Assembly (NCBI GenBank): GCA_012934845.2
Contig: WNNJ02002420.1
Span: 62,001-126,000, forward strand
Length of the DNA: 64,000 nucleotides
Source of the DNA: Pomphorhynchus laevis
Taxonomy: Eukaryota > Acanthocephala > Palaeacanthocephala > Echinorhynchida > Pomphorhynchidae
Reading direction: 5' to 3'
Position numbers and translations under genes: made by a program
Notes under the pieces: generated by a model
Seen by the model: only the letters and a program-made list of their open reading frames with translations
Told to the model about the DNA's origin: nothing
Databases searched by the model: none
Part shown: positions 31,190 through 41,390 of the stretch, one piece after another
Position numbering within the stretch: position 1 is the stretch's first letter
Layout of the letters: the number at the start of each line of letters is the position of its first letter

Positions 31190-31690
31190 GATTACCTTGA
31201 AAATGGTTTCGCTTAGAAACCGAAATATTGGTTTTAACAATAATTTTCTGTCGGCAGATGCATTTTCTTCTTTCAACTTTCTCTTATTTTACCTCTTGAG
31301 GTGCATCTCTCCCTTTTTCTCCATTGTGATAAATCACCATTTTCCTTTCTTTACACATCGAGTAAACTGCATGGGTTCCACCATTTCGGTGAAGTGGGCC
31401 GCCAAATTTGACTGGATTCATAAGTGCTTTAGAGAGGGCAAGGTCGGCCTTGAAACGTGCCTAGTGTCTATTATTAAGAGATACATTTAGGTGAGCTAAT
31501 AGTGTACCTGGGCCTTGTCTTATTTTTAAGAGGATATTTCCCTGAGCAATGTATGTTGCTCAGAGAAACATTGTTGCCCAGGGAAACAACAATTCTCTAT
31601 GCTCATTCTCTTGGAAACCGAAATATTGTTTTTAACAACAATGCTCTGTCGGCAGATGCATTTTCTTCTATCAACAATAATGTGGACCGA
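31190..31690 (+). repeat. duplicated ~62-bp segment with hairpin motif
   Basis: GAAACCGAAATATTG..TTTTAACAA through CTGTCGGCAGATGCATTTTC and TTC(T/A)TC occurs at 31216-31278 and again at 31614-31676. In the first copy a GGTTTC-GCTTA-GAAACC hairpin precedes CGAAATATTGG, resembling the motif at 28584. Between copies there is nothing recognisable. Confidence 0.6.
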
Positions 31691-31779
31691 CATTCTCGAC
31701 TCTCTTTCAAATTTAAGAGAAAGTTAGAATCAAGTCGACCGCGTATCTTTAAAACATGTGACCATATGTTTCCCAATTA

Positions 31780-32459
31780 AAATATGCGTCAAAAACGTTA
31801 ATACCAGCAATATCAAACGGGGTGACTAAAATCATTGTAATGGCGATCTCCTTTCTCTATATGTAAAAAACATCAGATGCAAGTGGACATTATGGACCGG
31901 GTTTTGGAGAATTTTGGTGATGGACTCCAGGAGTTTAAGATATCTGTCATATACAGATCCTTACTGCTGAAATCACACCAAAAGAAGATTGGTTAGGCCG
32001 TGGACTTGGCTCAATAATAATACAGGAATATAGACTCCTCTAAAACTCTGTCAAGGCCTAATGATCCAATTCAACCCTATGATTCCCATACCAACTGGCA
32101 AACTTCTCTTTATTGATTATTTTCCAGAACGAGGACTTAGAAGGGTTAAGGAGAACAATGATAGCCCTATCCCTATTCAGTTAGAGTCTGTAACAAGAAC
32201 TCCGAAATTCTTTGAGCGAACCTGTCTGAAGGAATCGGTAAGATTAGGAAGATTGACCATTTTAGCCATTAGAATGTTGTCTAACATTGTGATTATAAAT
32301 TTGTCTGCGCCATTTGCTAGAAGTGATTGATTCAAAGTACTTCGCCTTTCTGTTGGTGATAGAATAATATTATGTGGTGATATAATTTTATTTAATTCTG
32401 ACCGATTTTATACAGGTCAGTACAGAATTAAATTTGTTTCATCATATATGTAAATTAAA
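31780..32459 (+). other. unassigned stretch, probably LINE remnant
   Basis: One 89-residue open frame (32061-32330) with a normal-looking composition, but no family I recognise. Continuity with the zinc-knuckle scrap downstream makes a LINE ORF1 origin possible. Confidence 0.3.
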
Positions 32460-32960
32460 TATATGAAATATTTCGATTCAACCCTCAAATCATTTGGAGT
32501 AGCAACAAAAAAGCCTATTTTAGCCATTGTTTAATCTTGTTCAATCTTATTCAATCTTGTTCCAAATTTAGATAACGACGACTTAGGTGAACTTGAGAAA
32601 ACATTTCGACTCTCTTAAATAAGAATTATTACTGAAACAAATGGGAAATTTATTCCAATTGCAGTTGTCCAGACTTCCACAGACAACACTGAATTACTCG
32701 CTGATCATTGCTCTAACCAATTTTTGGGTGCAAACTTGAAATTTCAGATTATTGGCAGGGATAAGTTCACATTCACTCACTGCAATCAGTGTCCCAAATG
32801 GAAACACTGGTATTTTACCAGCACCGCAGTCTAAAATGCGACCCTTGCATTGACAATGATCATGGGGATGCCCAAAGTAGTCGGACAACTAAATGTCCTG
32901 ACTGTCATGGGTATCACGCTGCTTGGTCAAGAAAGTGTCTTGATTTTTAAAAATACAAGT
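32460..32960 (+). mobile_element. LINE ORF1 scrap with zinc knuckles
   Basis: The + frames give TETNGKFIPIAVVQTSTDN, LKFQIIGRDKFTFTHCNQCP followed by KWKHW, then CDPCIDNDHG and KCPDCHGYHAAWSRKC. Repeated CxxC....H....C knuckles after an RRM-like block are typical of Jockey/I/R1-group LINE ORF1 proteins. It is distinct from the LINE-C ORF1 that starts immediately after. One or two frame breaks. Confidence 0.6.
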
Positions 32961-32964
32961 TGAG

Positions 32965-35900
32965 ACACACTCTAGCACCAAAAGCTGACCTGGTTTATTT
33001 CCCAAGGGATGAAACGGTTAATTTCCCCCTCAAAGAAAATAAAAAATCAATATATTCTCCATCTAGCACCCCTGTCATTCACAATTATATCTGCTCATCT
33101 GCCTCGACTCCTACCAGCTCTGTCCGTCCACTACTTCCACGAAATCGTGTTCCTTCGCGCAATCGCTGTATTATCATATCAAACTTAAAGCTTTCCGAAT
33201 CTGCTTCTCCACAATCTCGCCTCGATGATGATGTATCTGCTTTCAGGTCTATCCAAGCAACCATTCTTCCTGATGATAACCCATCCCTATTCCGTCAAAT
33301 CCACGGAAAATTTCCGTCAAATCAACGGAAATTTTCACGTTGTGTTACGCACGAGGCCAAAAATCCGATGGCGTCCCGCTTCTCATCATGTCTTCTTTGC
33401 TAGTCAATCTCGCTCCTGAGCATACCTTTTGTCTTAGCCATTTCAACACTAACTCCATTCTTCATAAAGCTGATCTGCCCTTGATATCTTCAATCAATTA
33501 GCTATCGATATTCTCTGCATTACCGAATCCTGGCACTGACTCTGAGGATCTTGCTATTCGTCGTTTATGTCGCTCGGGTTGTTCTCTAGTTGAATCAGCT
33601 CGTCCTTTTGTCTCTCCCATATCTACTGCTTCTAACCATGGCGGTATTATTGCTATTGCTCGTCACCCAACGTCACTGTGTAAAACTAACGCTAACATCC
33701 ATAAACCTTCGTTCGATTTACTTATATGTAGATTATCAACTCATTTCCCTATGGAACTTAAGATTTTATACCGTCTAGTCTCAGCTGCCCCCTTACGTAT
33801 GTTCGTTTACGACCTTGCAGATCTTCTTTCTCATTGTTCATTGTTTTCTACTCCTTTTGTTCTCGGTGACTTTAACATTCGTCTTGATCGTACAGCTGAC
33901 TCTGATTCTATCACCCTAACTAATATTTTTTTCTGATTTTAAGTATAAATTACTTTCCACAAGCCCCACTCATATTCTCGGCGGTGCTCTCGACATCATT
34001 GCAGTTCCCACCCCCTTGTCAATTACTGATCCTGGTTTGTCCGATCATTTCCTTGTCACTCTTACCCGTCCCCATCCCATCCTTGTTCTCCGCCTCCAAC
34101 ATCAGCTACTCCGAGTCGACCTTTGAAACTTCTCGATATCCCTATTCTCTGCACAACTTTACTCAATTCTTCGCTCTTTTCGCTTTTACTTAACTATCTT
34201 TCTCACGATGATCTCTGCATTCTGTTTGATTCTGAACTTACGTCGATTCTCAATCACATCAGGGCTTGCGCCATGCTCCCTTGTTCGATTCCGACTGTTG
34301 TCTTTCTAAGCGTCGACTTAGTCATTCTTTTCTCGTGTTTAATCGTTTTCTTAAACGTTCTTCAAACTCACTCACTCTAAATTTCCGTGCTTCCCATATT
34401 TATCTTCGACGTTCCCATCTCATTCTTATGCGTACTAAACGTACTCTCGCGAAATCAACTCGAGTCATCTTCCAACTCTAAATCTCATTGGAAAATCTTA
34501 AACTCAATTCTTTTAAGATAATCTACACCATGTAACAAAAATCCTGGTGAATTTTCTTCTTATCTACAATCTAAGCTATCTAATTTACTTTCTATTTGAA
34601 TAATGCCTCCAAAGCTATTATTCCTTCCCGTTTCGTCTGATGAAGTTTCTTCGGTTATTCTGTCATTACCTAATAAAACATATTTTTCTAACTCAATTCC
34701 CAGATACTTGCTTAAAAATATCTGCTCATCTATCTCACCCTTGCTAACTACATTGTTCAACCTGTATACCCGTTGTCACATTTCCTTCCAACTGAAAATG
34801 CGCCACAGTTCGTCTTCTTTTCAAAAAGCAATCTCTTGACCCCTCACTACCATTTTCGTACCGTCCAATCTCACTTCTCCCAACCCTCTACAAACTCCTT
34901 GAGCGTCTTGTTCTCAAGCAAGTTAATGCATATCTATTTTCCTCCAACTTGTTTCTTCCATTCTAAGCTGCTTTACGCTCTAATCATTCTACTGAAATTG
35001 CCTGTCTGATCTCGCGCGATAAAAAATTATGTAGTTTATCTTGATCTCTAATCTGCTTTTGACATCGTCGATCACTCGATTCATCTCCACCGTCTTCGTC
35101 ATGATTATGGCTTCTCTTTACCCGCTGTAGCTTTGTTTTCTTCATATCTATCAAACCGTATACTTCGCGTCTGTTCTTACTCTTCTCTTTCCCATCCTTC
35201 TTCCATCCTATCCGGTGTGCCTCAACGCTCCGTATTAGGCCCTTTGCTTTTATGTATTCTTCTCGGTGATTTGTCTTCGATTTCTCATACATTTAACTTC
35301 TATGTTATGCAATATGCTGATGACATTCTCATCTATGTTCATGCACCTGTTTATCGTATTCACGATCTTAGTGTTTCTGCTTCCGACTGTCTTGTCTTAA
35401 TTTCTAATCATATCGTCTAATTATATTATTTATAATCATATCGTCTATCTTTCTAATCTAACCATCGTCTTTGTCATGATTATGGCTTCTCTTTACCCAC
35501 TGTAGCTTTGTTTTCTTCATATCTATCAAACCGTACTTTTCGCGTTTGTTCTAACTCTTCTCTTTCCCATCTCTTTCGGTGTTCCACAAGGCTCCGTATT
35601 AGACCTTTGATTTTCTCTTTTTCTTCTCGGTGATTTGTATTCTGTTTCTAATACATTTAACTTCCATGTTATGCAATATGATGTTGACATTATCATATAT
35701 GATCATGCACCTGCTTATCGTATTCATGATCTTAGTGTTTCTGCTTCCGACTGTCTTGTCTCAATTTCCAATCATCTTTCTTCCCTTCGCCTTTCTCTGA
35801 ATTCTGATAAATCTAAAATTATGTAGATCCTACCTCGACGCCTCGGCTTAGAACCTCCTTCCGTATCATTAAATTTTACAATTCTTCCTATCGTTGACAA

Positions 35901-36203
35901 TCTCGTTTTCTTAGGCTTCCATTTCGACTACTGACTTTCACTTAAACTTGTAGCTCATGTCCAAAACTACTCTACCTCTTTTGGATTCCGCTTATTCCTT
36001 GTGACTGCTTCTCTCTCGTGGAATCATTTGCCCATTCAAATCCGCCAATCAACAGTAATGTGGTGTTTCAAACGTCAAATCCGATCACATTTGAACAATT
36101 TAACTAATTTATCTGTATGACTTTTGCTGTGTTTTTTAGTTAGTGGACTTGTAAGCGTGTAGTTGGCACGCATTTGCCACTTTAAATAAATTATTATTGT
36201 TGT
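32965..36203 (+). mobile_element. LINE-C copy 4 with internal deletion and duplication
   Basis: + strand, in the ferritin intron. ORF1 piece 32960-33310 (PSRNRCIIISNLKLSESASP), then a deletion joins ORF1 directly to the ORF2 start (near 33340-33420), APE pieces (33590-34000, VLGDFNIRLD), linker (34266-34480) and RT pieces (34603-35830, MQYADDILIY). The segment 35090-35410 is repeated at 35460-35810. The C-terminus (LSWNHLPIQIRQS) ends near 36110, and the 3' UTR holds GGCACGCATTTGCCAC, shared with the 41391 and 48928 copies, then a TTATTATTGTTGTT tail. Heavily broken. Confidence 0.85.
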
Positions 36204-36607
36204 TAACAAATAAATCACGCTAATAAATGTTCTTCTACAACTCTTATTCCTCCACATCCACTCTTTTAAATATAAATCTAGCATTTTCTTAGTTACTCTA
36301 ATATTTTTTAATTTCATTTTACACTAATTCCAGTGTGACTCGATGTGTTACACGCGAAGGTGTGTAACGTGTATCAACTATACCAAAAGCCCACTTGTTA
36401 CCATTTAGGCTTCTCTTTTTGTTGTATTTTACCGTAAAATAGTGAAAAAATTATCATTTATACAAATAAATAATTTTGGTTTCTTTAAATAAAAATAAAT
36501 TTAAAACTATTCTTTAGAGATTTTTAAGAAATGTATATTTTTTCGCACATTTTACTAAAGCATTCAATTATGTATTATTTATTGCAATGTATATTTATAT
36601 TATAAAG

Positions 36608-36916
36608 TCGGCTTATTGCGCTCGCCACGATGTTGCCTTGGCCGGATTCGCTAAGCATTACCGAACAGAAGCAGACGAAGAGCGAGATCATGCCAGAAAG
36701 TTTATAGATTACCAGCTAAAACGCGGAGCAACAGTTACATATGAAAAACTATCCTTGCTTGCAGGTCCCCAATGGTCAAGCATAACTGAACTTGTTCAGA
36801 ATACACTAGATATGGAGGTGGCTGTTTACAATTCAATAAAGGAGTTGTGTAAAGTGGCCAACAAACACTGTGATACAGGATTAAAAGTACTTTTAGAAGA
36901 ATTCATAGAACACCAG
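36608..36916 (+). CDS. ferritin heavy chain, exon 2
   Basis: Opens after ATAAAG at 36607 and encodes 103 residues in phase 0: SAYCARHDVALAGFAKHYR, EADEERDHARKFIDYQLKRG, then EVAVYNSIKELCKVA and EEFIEHQ. Ferroxidase residues Glu61, Glu62 and His65 (EERDH) and Glu107 (DMEVAV) of the human H-chain numbering are present. It covers helices A-end to D-start and is bounded by GTAATA at 36917. Conserved residues and the open frame say the gene is functional. The larger apparent ORF upstream is only intron read-through. Confidence 0.93.
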
Positions 36917-36977
36917 GTAATATTTTTCATATTACCAATATTTTTTTCATATCATCCAATAATTTCGTCAATTTCAG

Positions 36978-37073
36978 GTAGATCAAATTTACGAAATAAA
37001 TACAAAATTGACAATTCTAAAGCGTGTTGGATCAGGAGACGGATTGCAAAGATTTAGTGATTCGCACTTATAA
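36978..37073 (+). CDS. ferritin heavy chain, exon 3 (C-terminus)
   Basis: A 61-bp intron (GTAATA...TTTCAG) ends at 36977. Thirty-one codons, VDQIYEINTKLTILKRVGSG, then DGLQRFSDSHL and TAA at 37071. The Gln just before the junction (EHQ|V) equals ferroxidase Gln141. LKRVG matches the conserved LRKMG/LKRVG turn before helix E. The overall protein is 164-167 residues, normal for cytosolic ferritin, with no signal peptide. Confidence 0.92.
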   Translation, partial: VDQIYEINTKLTILKRVGSGDGLQRFSDSHL

Positions 37074-37267
37074 ATCAACAATTATTTATATCAGCGGATT
37101 TTAACAAGTTGTCGTATTATAACCTTACGAACATGACTTAGAATTCAATATTATAAAATTTACAGAACGTTTTTCACCTTGTTTATCTTATATCATAGAT
37201 ATTACAAATTTAATAGAAATTTAAAATATTAAAAATTTTAAAGAATTTAAAATTAATTCATCATTAT

Positions 37268-37273
37268 AATAAA
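37268..37273 (+). terminator. possible ferritin polyadenylation signal
   Basis: AATAAA about 195 nt after the stop codon, the first consensus hexamer downstream. The surrounding DNA is very AT-rich, so chance occurrence is likely. Confidence 0.35.
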
Positions 37274-37374
37274 CAAAATAATTAATAATTAATATTATAT
37301 TATAAATATTAAAATTATACTATTTATATTAATAATATTCTTAATATTAATAATTTGAGGTTTTAAAACGATCA

Positions 37375-37625
37375 CATCACATGATGGGCATCACACTGCT
37401 CGATCATGTAAGAAACGAAATTATCCGAAAAAGGTTTGGAGTTCAGCCAATTGAGGAAAAATTGCGAAGCCCGATTACAATGGTTTGGTCATGTAATCCG
37501 CGCAAACACAACCACCGTCATAAAGAGTGGGATGGACCTGGTAGTATCATGAAAACGACCAATTGGGCGTCCTAGCAGAGATGGTTGGACAGAAGAAGGG
37601 ATATGATAGTAGCTGGGGTAAGAGA
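37375..37625 (+). mobile_element. RTE-like LINE C-terminal scrap
   Basis: GITLLDHVRNEIIRKRFGVQ then PIEEKLR; after a frame change, WFGHVIRANT and RPIGRPSRDGW. The pattern VRNE.IR..FGV.PI.EKLR...L.W.GHV.R....GRP is the C-terminus of RTE-group LINEs. Only ~250 bp remain. Confidence 0.7.
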
Positions 37626-37727
37626 GAAAAGTGAAAGCATTTAGTCAAAAAAGCGGACTCCGTAACAAAGCGGAATAAACGCTAAAGAAAAAGAAGACAA
37701 ACACAAACGAACACAATAAGTCCACAT

Positions 37728-38624
37728 ATTAATAAAATTGAATCATTAGAATCCTTAAATATTTTAATAAATCAAAATTATTTAAAGGTAGGGACATCTA
37801 TATTTAGACAAGTAAAAGGTGTTCCAATGGGTGGTAATAGGAGTCCAATTATAGCTGACTTGTATTTAAGCTTTATAGAATATGAATTTGTTCATAACTG
37901 TGTAAAAACTAAATCTAAATAATATAAATATATGAAATATATGTTTCGATACATTGATGATATATGTGTATTTAATTCTAATAATTTTTATTCAATTAGT
38001 GAGCACATTTATCCAGAAAGCCTTATTCTTAACAAAACCAATATTAATGATAAAGAAGGTGTATATCTAGATATGAACATTAAATTAACATTAACTAAAA
38101 CTACTATTAATTTATATCGTAAAGATGACATATTTAAATTTACAAGAAACATATTTTTGCATGAGCATTCATGCATACCATATAATATAAAATATAATAC
38201 ATTAAATAATGAAATTTTAAGAATTCGCAACAATATGTAATGATATTGGCTTTCTTAAAAATCATTTAAATAATTTAATAGATACATATTTTAAACTAGG
38301 TTACTATAAAAATAACATCAAGCAGAAAATAGTAAAATATATAAATCAACACAATAATATAAAGAATAAATTTAAACTCTTAAGTGGCAAATTTTTATGG
38401 ATGAATAATAAATAATATACTTTGCATTAGAATAAGATACTAGATAGTTATTTCAGAGGAAATACATCATTAGCATGTATTTGGCCCCGCTGCTATGTTG
38501 GGTAGAGGAGTTAGGGGCCGAAACCTGATAGCATAGCAGTTCCTCCTGATGACCTCTAATTCTTATTCTGATACAACGTCTGTTATTTATTAGTCAATTC
38601 ATAAAAATGACGTTTATTTTAAAT

Positions 38625-38655
<31 letters not shown>

Positions 38656-38790
38656 ACTTGATTAAAATTATAGAAAATCTAAAAACAATTATTAATTTTA
38701 TTATTTAATTATTAAATTTTGATTTAGCATTATTATGTTTTGTTTATTTTATAATTATATAACAATACGTAGACTCAGTTAGCTGATTTA
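37728..38790 (+). mobile_element. PLE copy 2 (RT fragment plus 3' structured region)
   Basis: Very similar to copy 1 at 14996-16050. FRQVKGVPMGGNRSPIIADL (37805-37865), then FRYIDDICVF and the palm/thumb to about 38410, followed by the noncoding 3' region with complementary CTGCTATG / CATAGCAG (38490-38550) and the terminal ATACGTAGACTCAGTTAGCTGA. No GIY-YIG. Both copies start shortly upstream of the GVPMGG region, at slightly different points. Broken. Confidence 0.85.
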
Positions 38791-40035
38791 ATCGTACAAT
38801 ACAAACGCCGTAAGAAAATAAAATTCGTATTAATATCATGATCAAACCGCCGGCTTCTGCCCATAAATATGAGCTTTCTCCGTAGCTGTACAAGGTGTAT
38901 TGGCTTACGATGTATCTTGTTCCCATAATGTTGAGAATTGCGATTAGAGAGTGGATGACATGCGGTGAGAAGGCATTCACTGATTTTGGAGAAACTTGCT
39001 TCTATTTCAAATGCATTTAGAAGATCTACTGCGTCTTTAATCATATTATGATTCAAATTCCTGAAACAAAGTTTTCTGCTAATTTGTGAAGGCAAGGATT
39101 TCTCTATTGGCGTGTTAATATGATTTTCTAGAATGAAAGATACAGGTTTGTGTTTGCGGAGTAGAGCCCATTCGGATGCAATCTCCAGTTTAACCTTTTT
39201 GACGCTAACATTTGTAAATATGAAATCGATGCAACTTCGCCCATTGTGAGACTCATAAGTCCATCCTTCTACGGGTACGTGCAACTCAAGACCAAACTCA
39301 CTAAAAAAGTATAACAGTTGCTTAAGTTTAGATGGGATAGGGTTCATGAAACGTGCATTAAAATCTCCCGCAACGATTATGGAATTTTCAGAAGATAAAT
39401 CACTTAAAAAAGGCGAAACTTCATCGATGATATCACAAGCCGACATCAATGGGTTAAAATAGCAACCTATTAAAAGAATACTACATGAAACTATACATAT
39501 TACGTTAGATGACTTTTTAACTTCCCAGTTTGTAAAGCTTGAACTAACAGCAATGGACACGCCACCGAAGGGTCGACCACGGTTACCCAACGATGCTGGG
39601 ATATTAAAAGTGTAATAGTTAGGTAAAGACACCAATTGAGTTGAAAGAGTTTCAGTAAGGACTATTAAATCAAACGAAGAAAACCAGGAAGTTATGCCCG
39701 CTGATATTAAATAATTTAGTCCCTCAACATTAAATAGGAGTAATCGGAGTAAATTTGACTTATTGGTCTGGAAGTAAGTTCGAATACTATCTTGGGCTAG
39801 TCATATGGATATCTCTTCAGCCCTAGATTTATTCTCATCGGTAGCCTTTTTGGAATAACTTGGCACTACGCGACAATCTTTAATGCGATAAACAATGTTA
39901 GGATTTTCAACACGTTTCTGATGAAGTTCTTCCCGTAACGATCTTTGAATCTCACGCTTTGGGAGGGACAAGTCTGCATTCACAAAAACATCATGGAAAT
40001 TCGTCGAATCTTTCAATAAGTAATTATTTAACAAT
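38791..40035 (-). mobile_element. LINE-D copy 2: ORF1 end plus APE endonuclease
   Basis: Minus-strand ORF1 end (40034-39801: DVFVNADLSLPKREIQRSLR) and endonuclease (about 39760-38775: LLLFNVEGL, LIVLTETLST, RGRPFGGVSIAV, VAGDFNARF, GWTYESHNGRSCIDFIF). The APE order E..T.....GG....GDFN....S..DFIF is complete. The gap between ORF1 and ORF2 is short. Its 3' side is replaced by the PLE copy 2 terminus, so the RT is missing. Confidence 0.82.
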
Positions 40036-40089
40036 ATTATTATTTAACAAATTATTATTTAACAAGTAATTAAACCTAGATAATCAACG

Positions 40090-41390
40090 CTCACCACTAA
40101 TCTTCTTGGACAGATGGTTCGAGGTAACTCGAAGTTCGAGATACACTCTTAGAATGTTACTTTTCATCTACTCAGAAACCGACGTGTTCATCATTCAAAA
40201 TTCCTCTGAATTTGCGTCAACTCCGTAGTAAACTCATTGCTATGCATAAACTTCCGGCGTTCAGAGCACACGAAAGCCAGGAATATAGGGACTTAAAGCT
40301 GATCTATCGATCTTCTATTAATTGTTTGAAAGACAAGCATTTTAAGAACGAAGAACAACGCACTTTAAATGATGCTGAAATCTACCTTTGGAAGCTGAAA
40401 AATAGACAACTCGCATTATCATCTAAGATTACTCTTGACACGTGGGAAAAGAAAGGCGGCTGGCCCTGATGGGTTATGCATAGAGCATATCAAACAATCT
40501 CTACATATATTAGCGTCATTCTGGTTGGGGTTTCCAAGGGTAGATTAAACTTCCGGCGTTTAGATCACACGAAAGTCAGGAATATAGGGACTTACAGCGG
40601 ATCTATCGATCTTCTATTAGTTGTTTGAGAGACAAGCATTTTAAAACCAAAAGACAACGCACTTTAAAGGATCTGAAATCTACCCTTGGAAGCTGAAATT
40701 TAGACAACTCGCATTATCATATAAGATTTTTCTTGATGCATAGGAAAAGAAAGGCGGCTGGTCCTGATGGGTAATGCATAGAGCATATCAACAAGTCTTT
40801 ACATATATTAGAGCCATTCTGGTTTGGGCTTTACAATTGGGTGTCCTATTCCTAAGTCCTAGAAAGAAGCGACCATAAAAGTTACGTATATAGGCGAAAC
40901 AGATCCTTTATCTACGAACTCTTATCGAGGAATAGCCTTAACAAATCATGTTTAAAAACTATTGACTTCGCTAATATGCTATCATGTGGTTCACGTATAG
41001 CGAATGAACAAATATGGATTTCGACAAGGTAGATCCACAGTTGCGGCAATTTCTACTTTAAGATAAAGGGTAAAACATCGTTTAGCAGCAAACTCATGCA
41101 TGTATGCGTTATTTATTGATTTTGCAAAGGCGTTTGAATCTGTGAATCGGTCTCGCTTACTAAGCAAGCTTCATTTCGAGTTCCACATACGCGGTCCAAT
41201 GTTAAAACAACTTGCAGCCATATTGATGCTAATGAAATTCGTATTTCGGATAGACTGCAATTGTCACAACACTTGATCCAAAATCGAGGGGTTTTACAAG
41301 GGGATCCTTTAAGTCCGCTGCTTTTCACGCTATTCGTTAGTGACCTTCCCTCCTTTGTCTGTCAAAACGGTAGATCCTGCTGCATAATAA
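40090..41390 (+). mobile_element. LINE-D copy 3: RT region with ~298-bp tandem duplication
   Basis: + strand. The post-APE region (LRQLRSKLIAMHK, YRDLKLIYRSSINCLKDKHF) lies at 40200-40470. The block 40248-40545 is repeated at 40546-40835. RT then follows in broken frames: motif region YGFRQG near 41010-41030, YALFIDFAKAFESVN near 41105-41145, and NRGVLQGDPLSPLLFTLFVS at 41280-41340. It stops where LINE-C copy 2 is inserted (41390). Confidence 0.8.

Larger units (their letters stand above)
27690..36607 (+). other. ferritin first intron, about 8.9 kb, filled with retroelements
   Basis: GT at 27690 and AG at 36606-36607. Contents: exon 1c remnant, CR1 C-terminal scrap (29400-29810), REL-2 tail (30031-30170), PLE pieces in both orientations (30255-31137), a ~62-bp duplicated segment (31205/31616), a zinc-knuckle ORF1 scrap (32460-32960) and a nearly full-length LINE-C (32965-36203) ending about 400 bp before exon 2. 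From 27700 to 28560, 28700 to 28900 and 36210 to 36600 I see only AT-rich DNA. Confidence 0.75.

Noticed and set aside
36587-37057. Single 156-residue ferritin ORF without introns
   Set aside because: It reads through the donor at 36917 and misses the true C-terminus; splicing at 36916/36978 restores the conserved VDQIYEI...LKRVG end.
38791-41390. Twin-priming inversion joining LINE-D copies 2 and 3
   Set aside because: The opposed pieces overlap in protein coordinates and their overlapping peptides differ too much to come from one copy.
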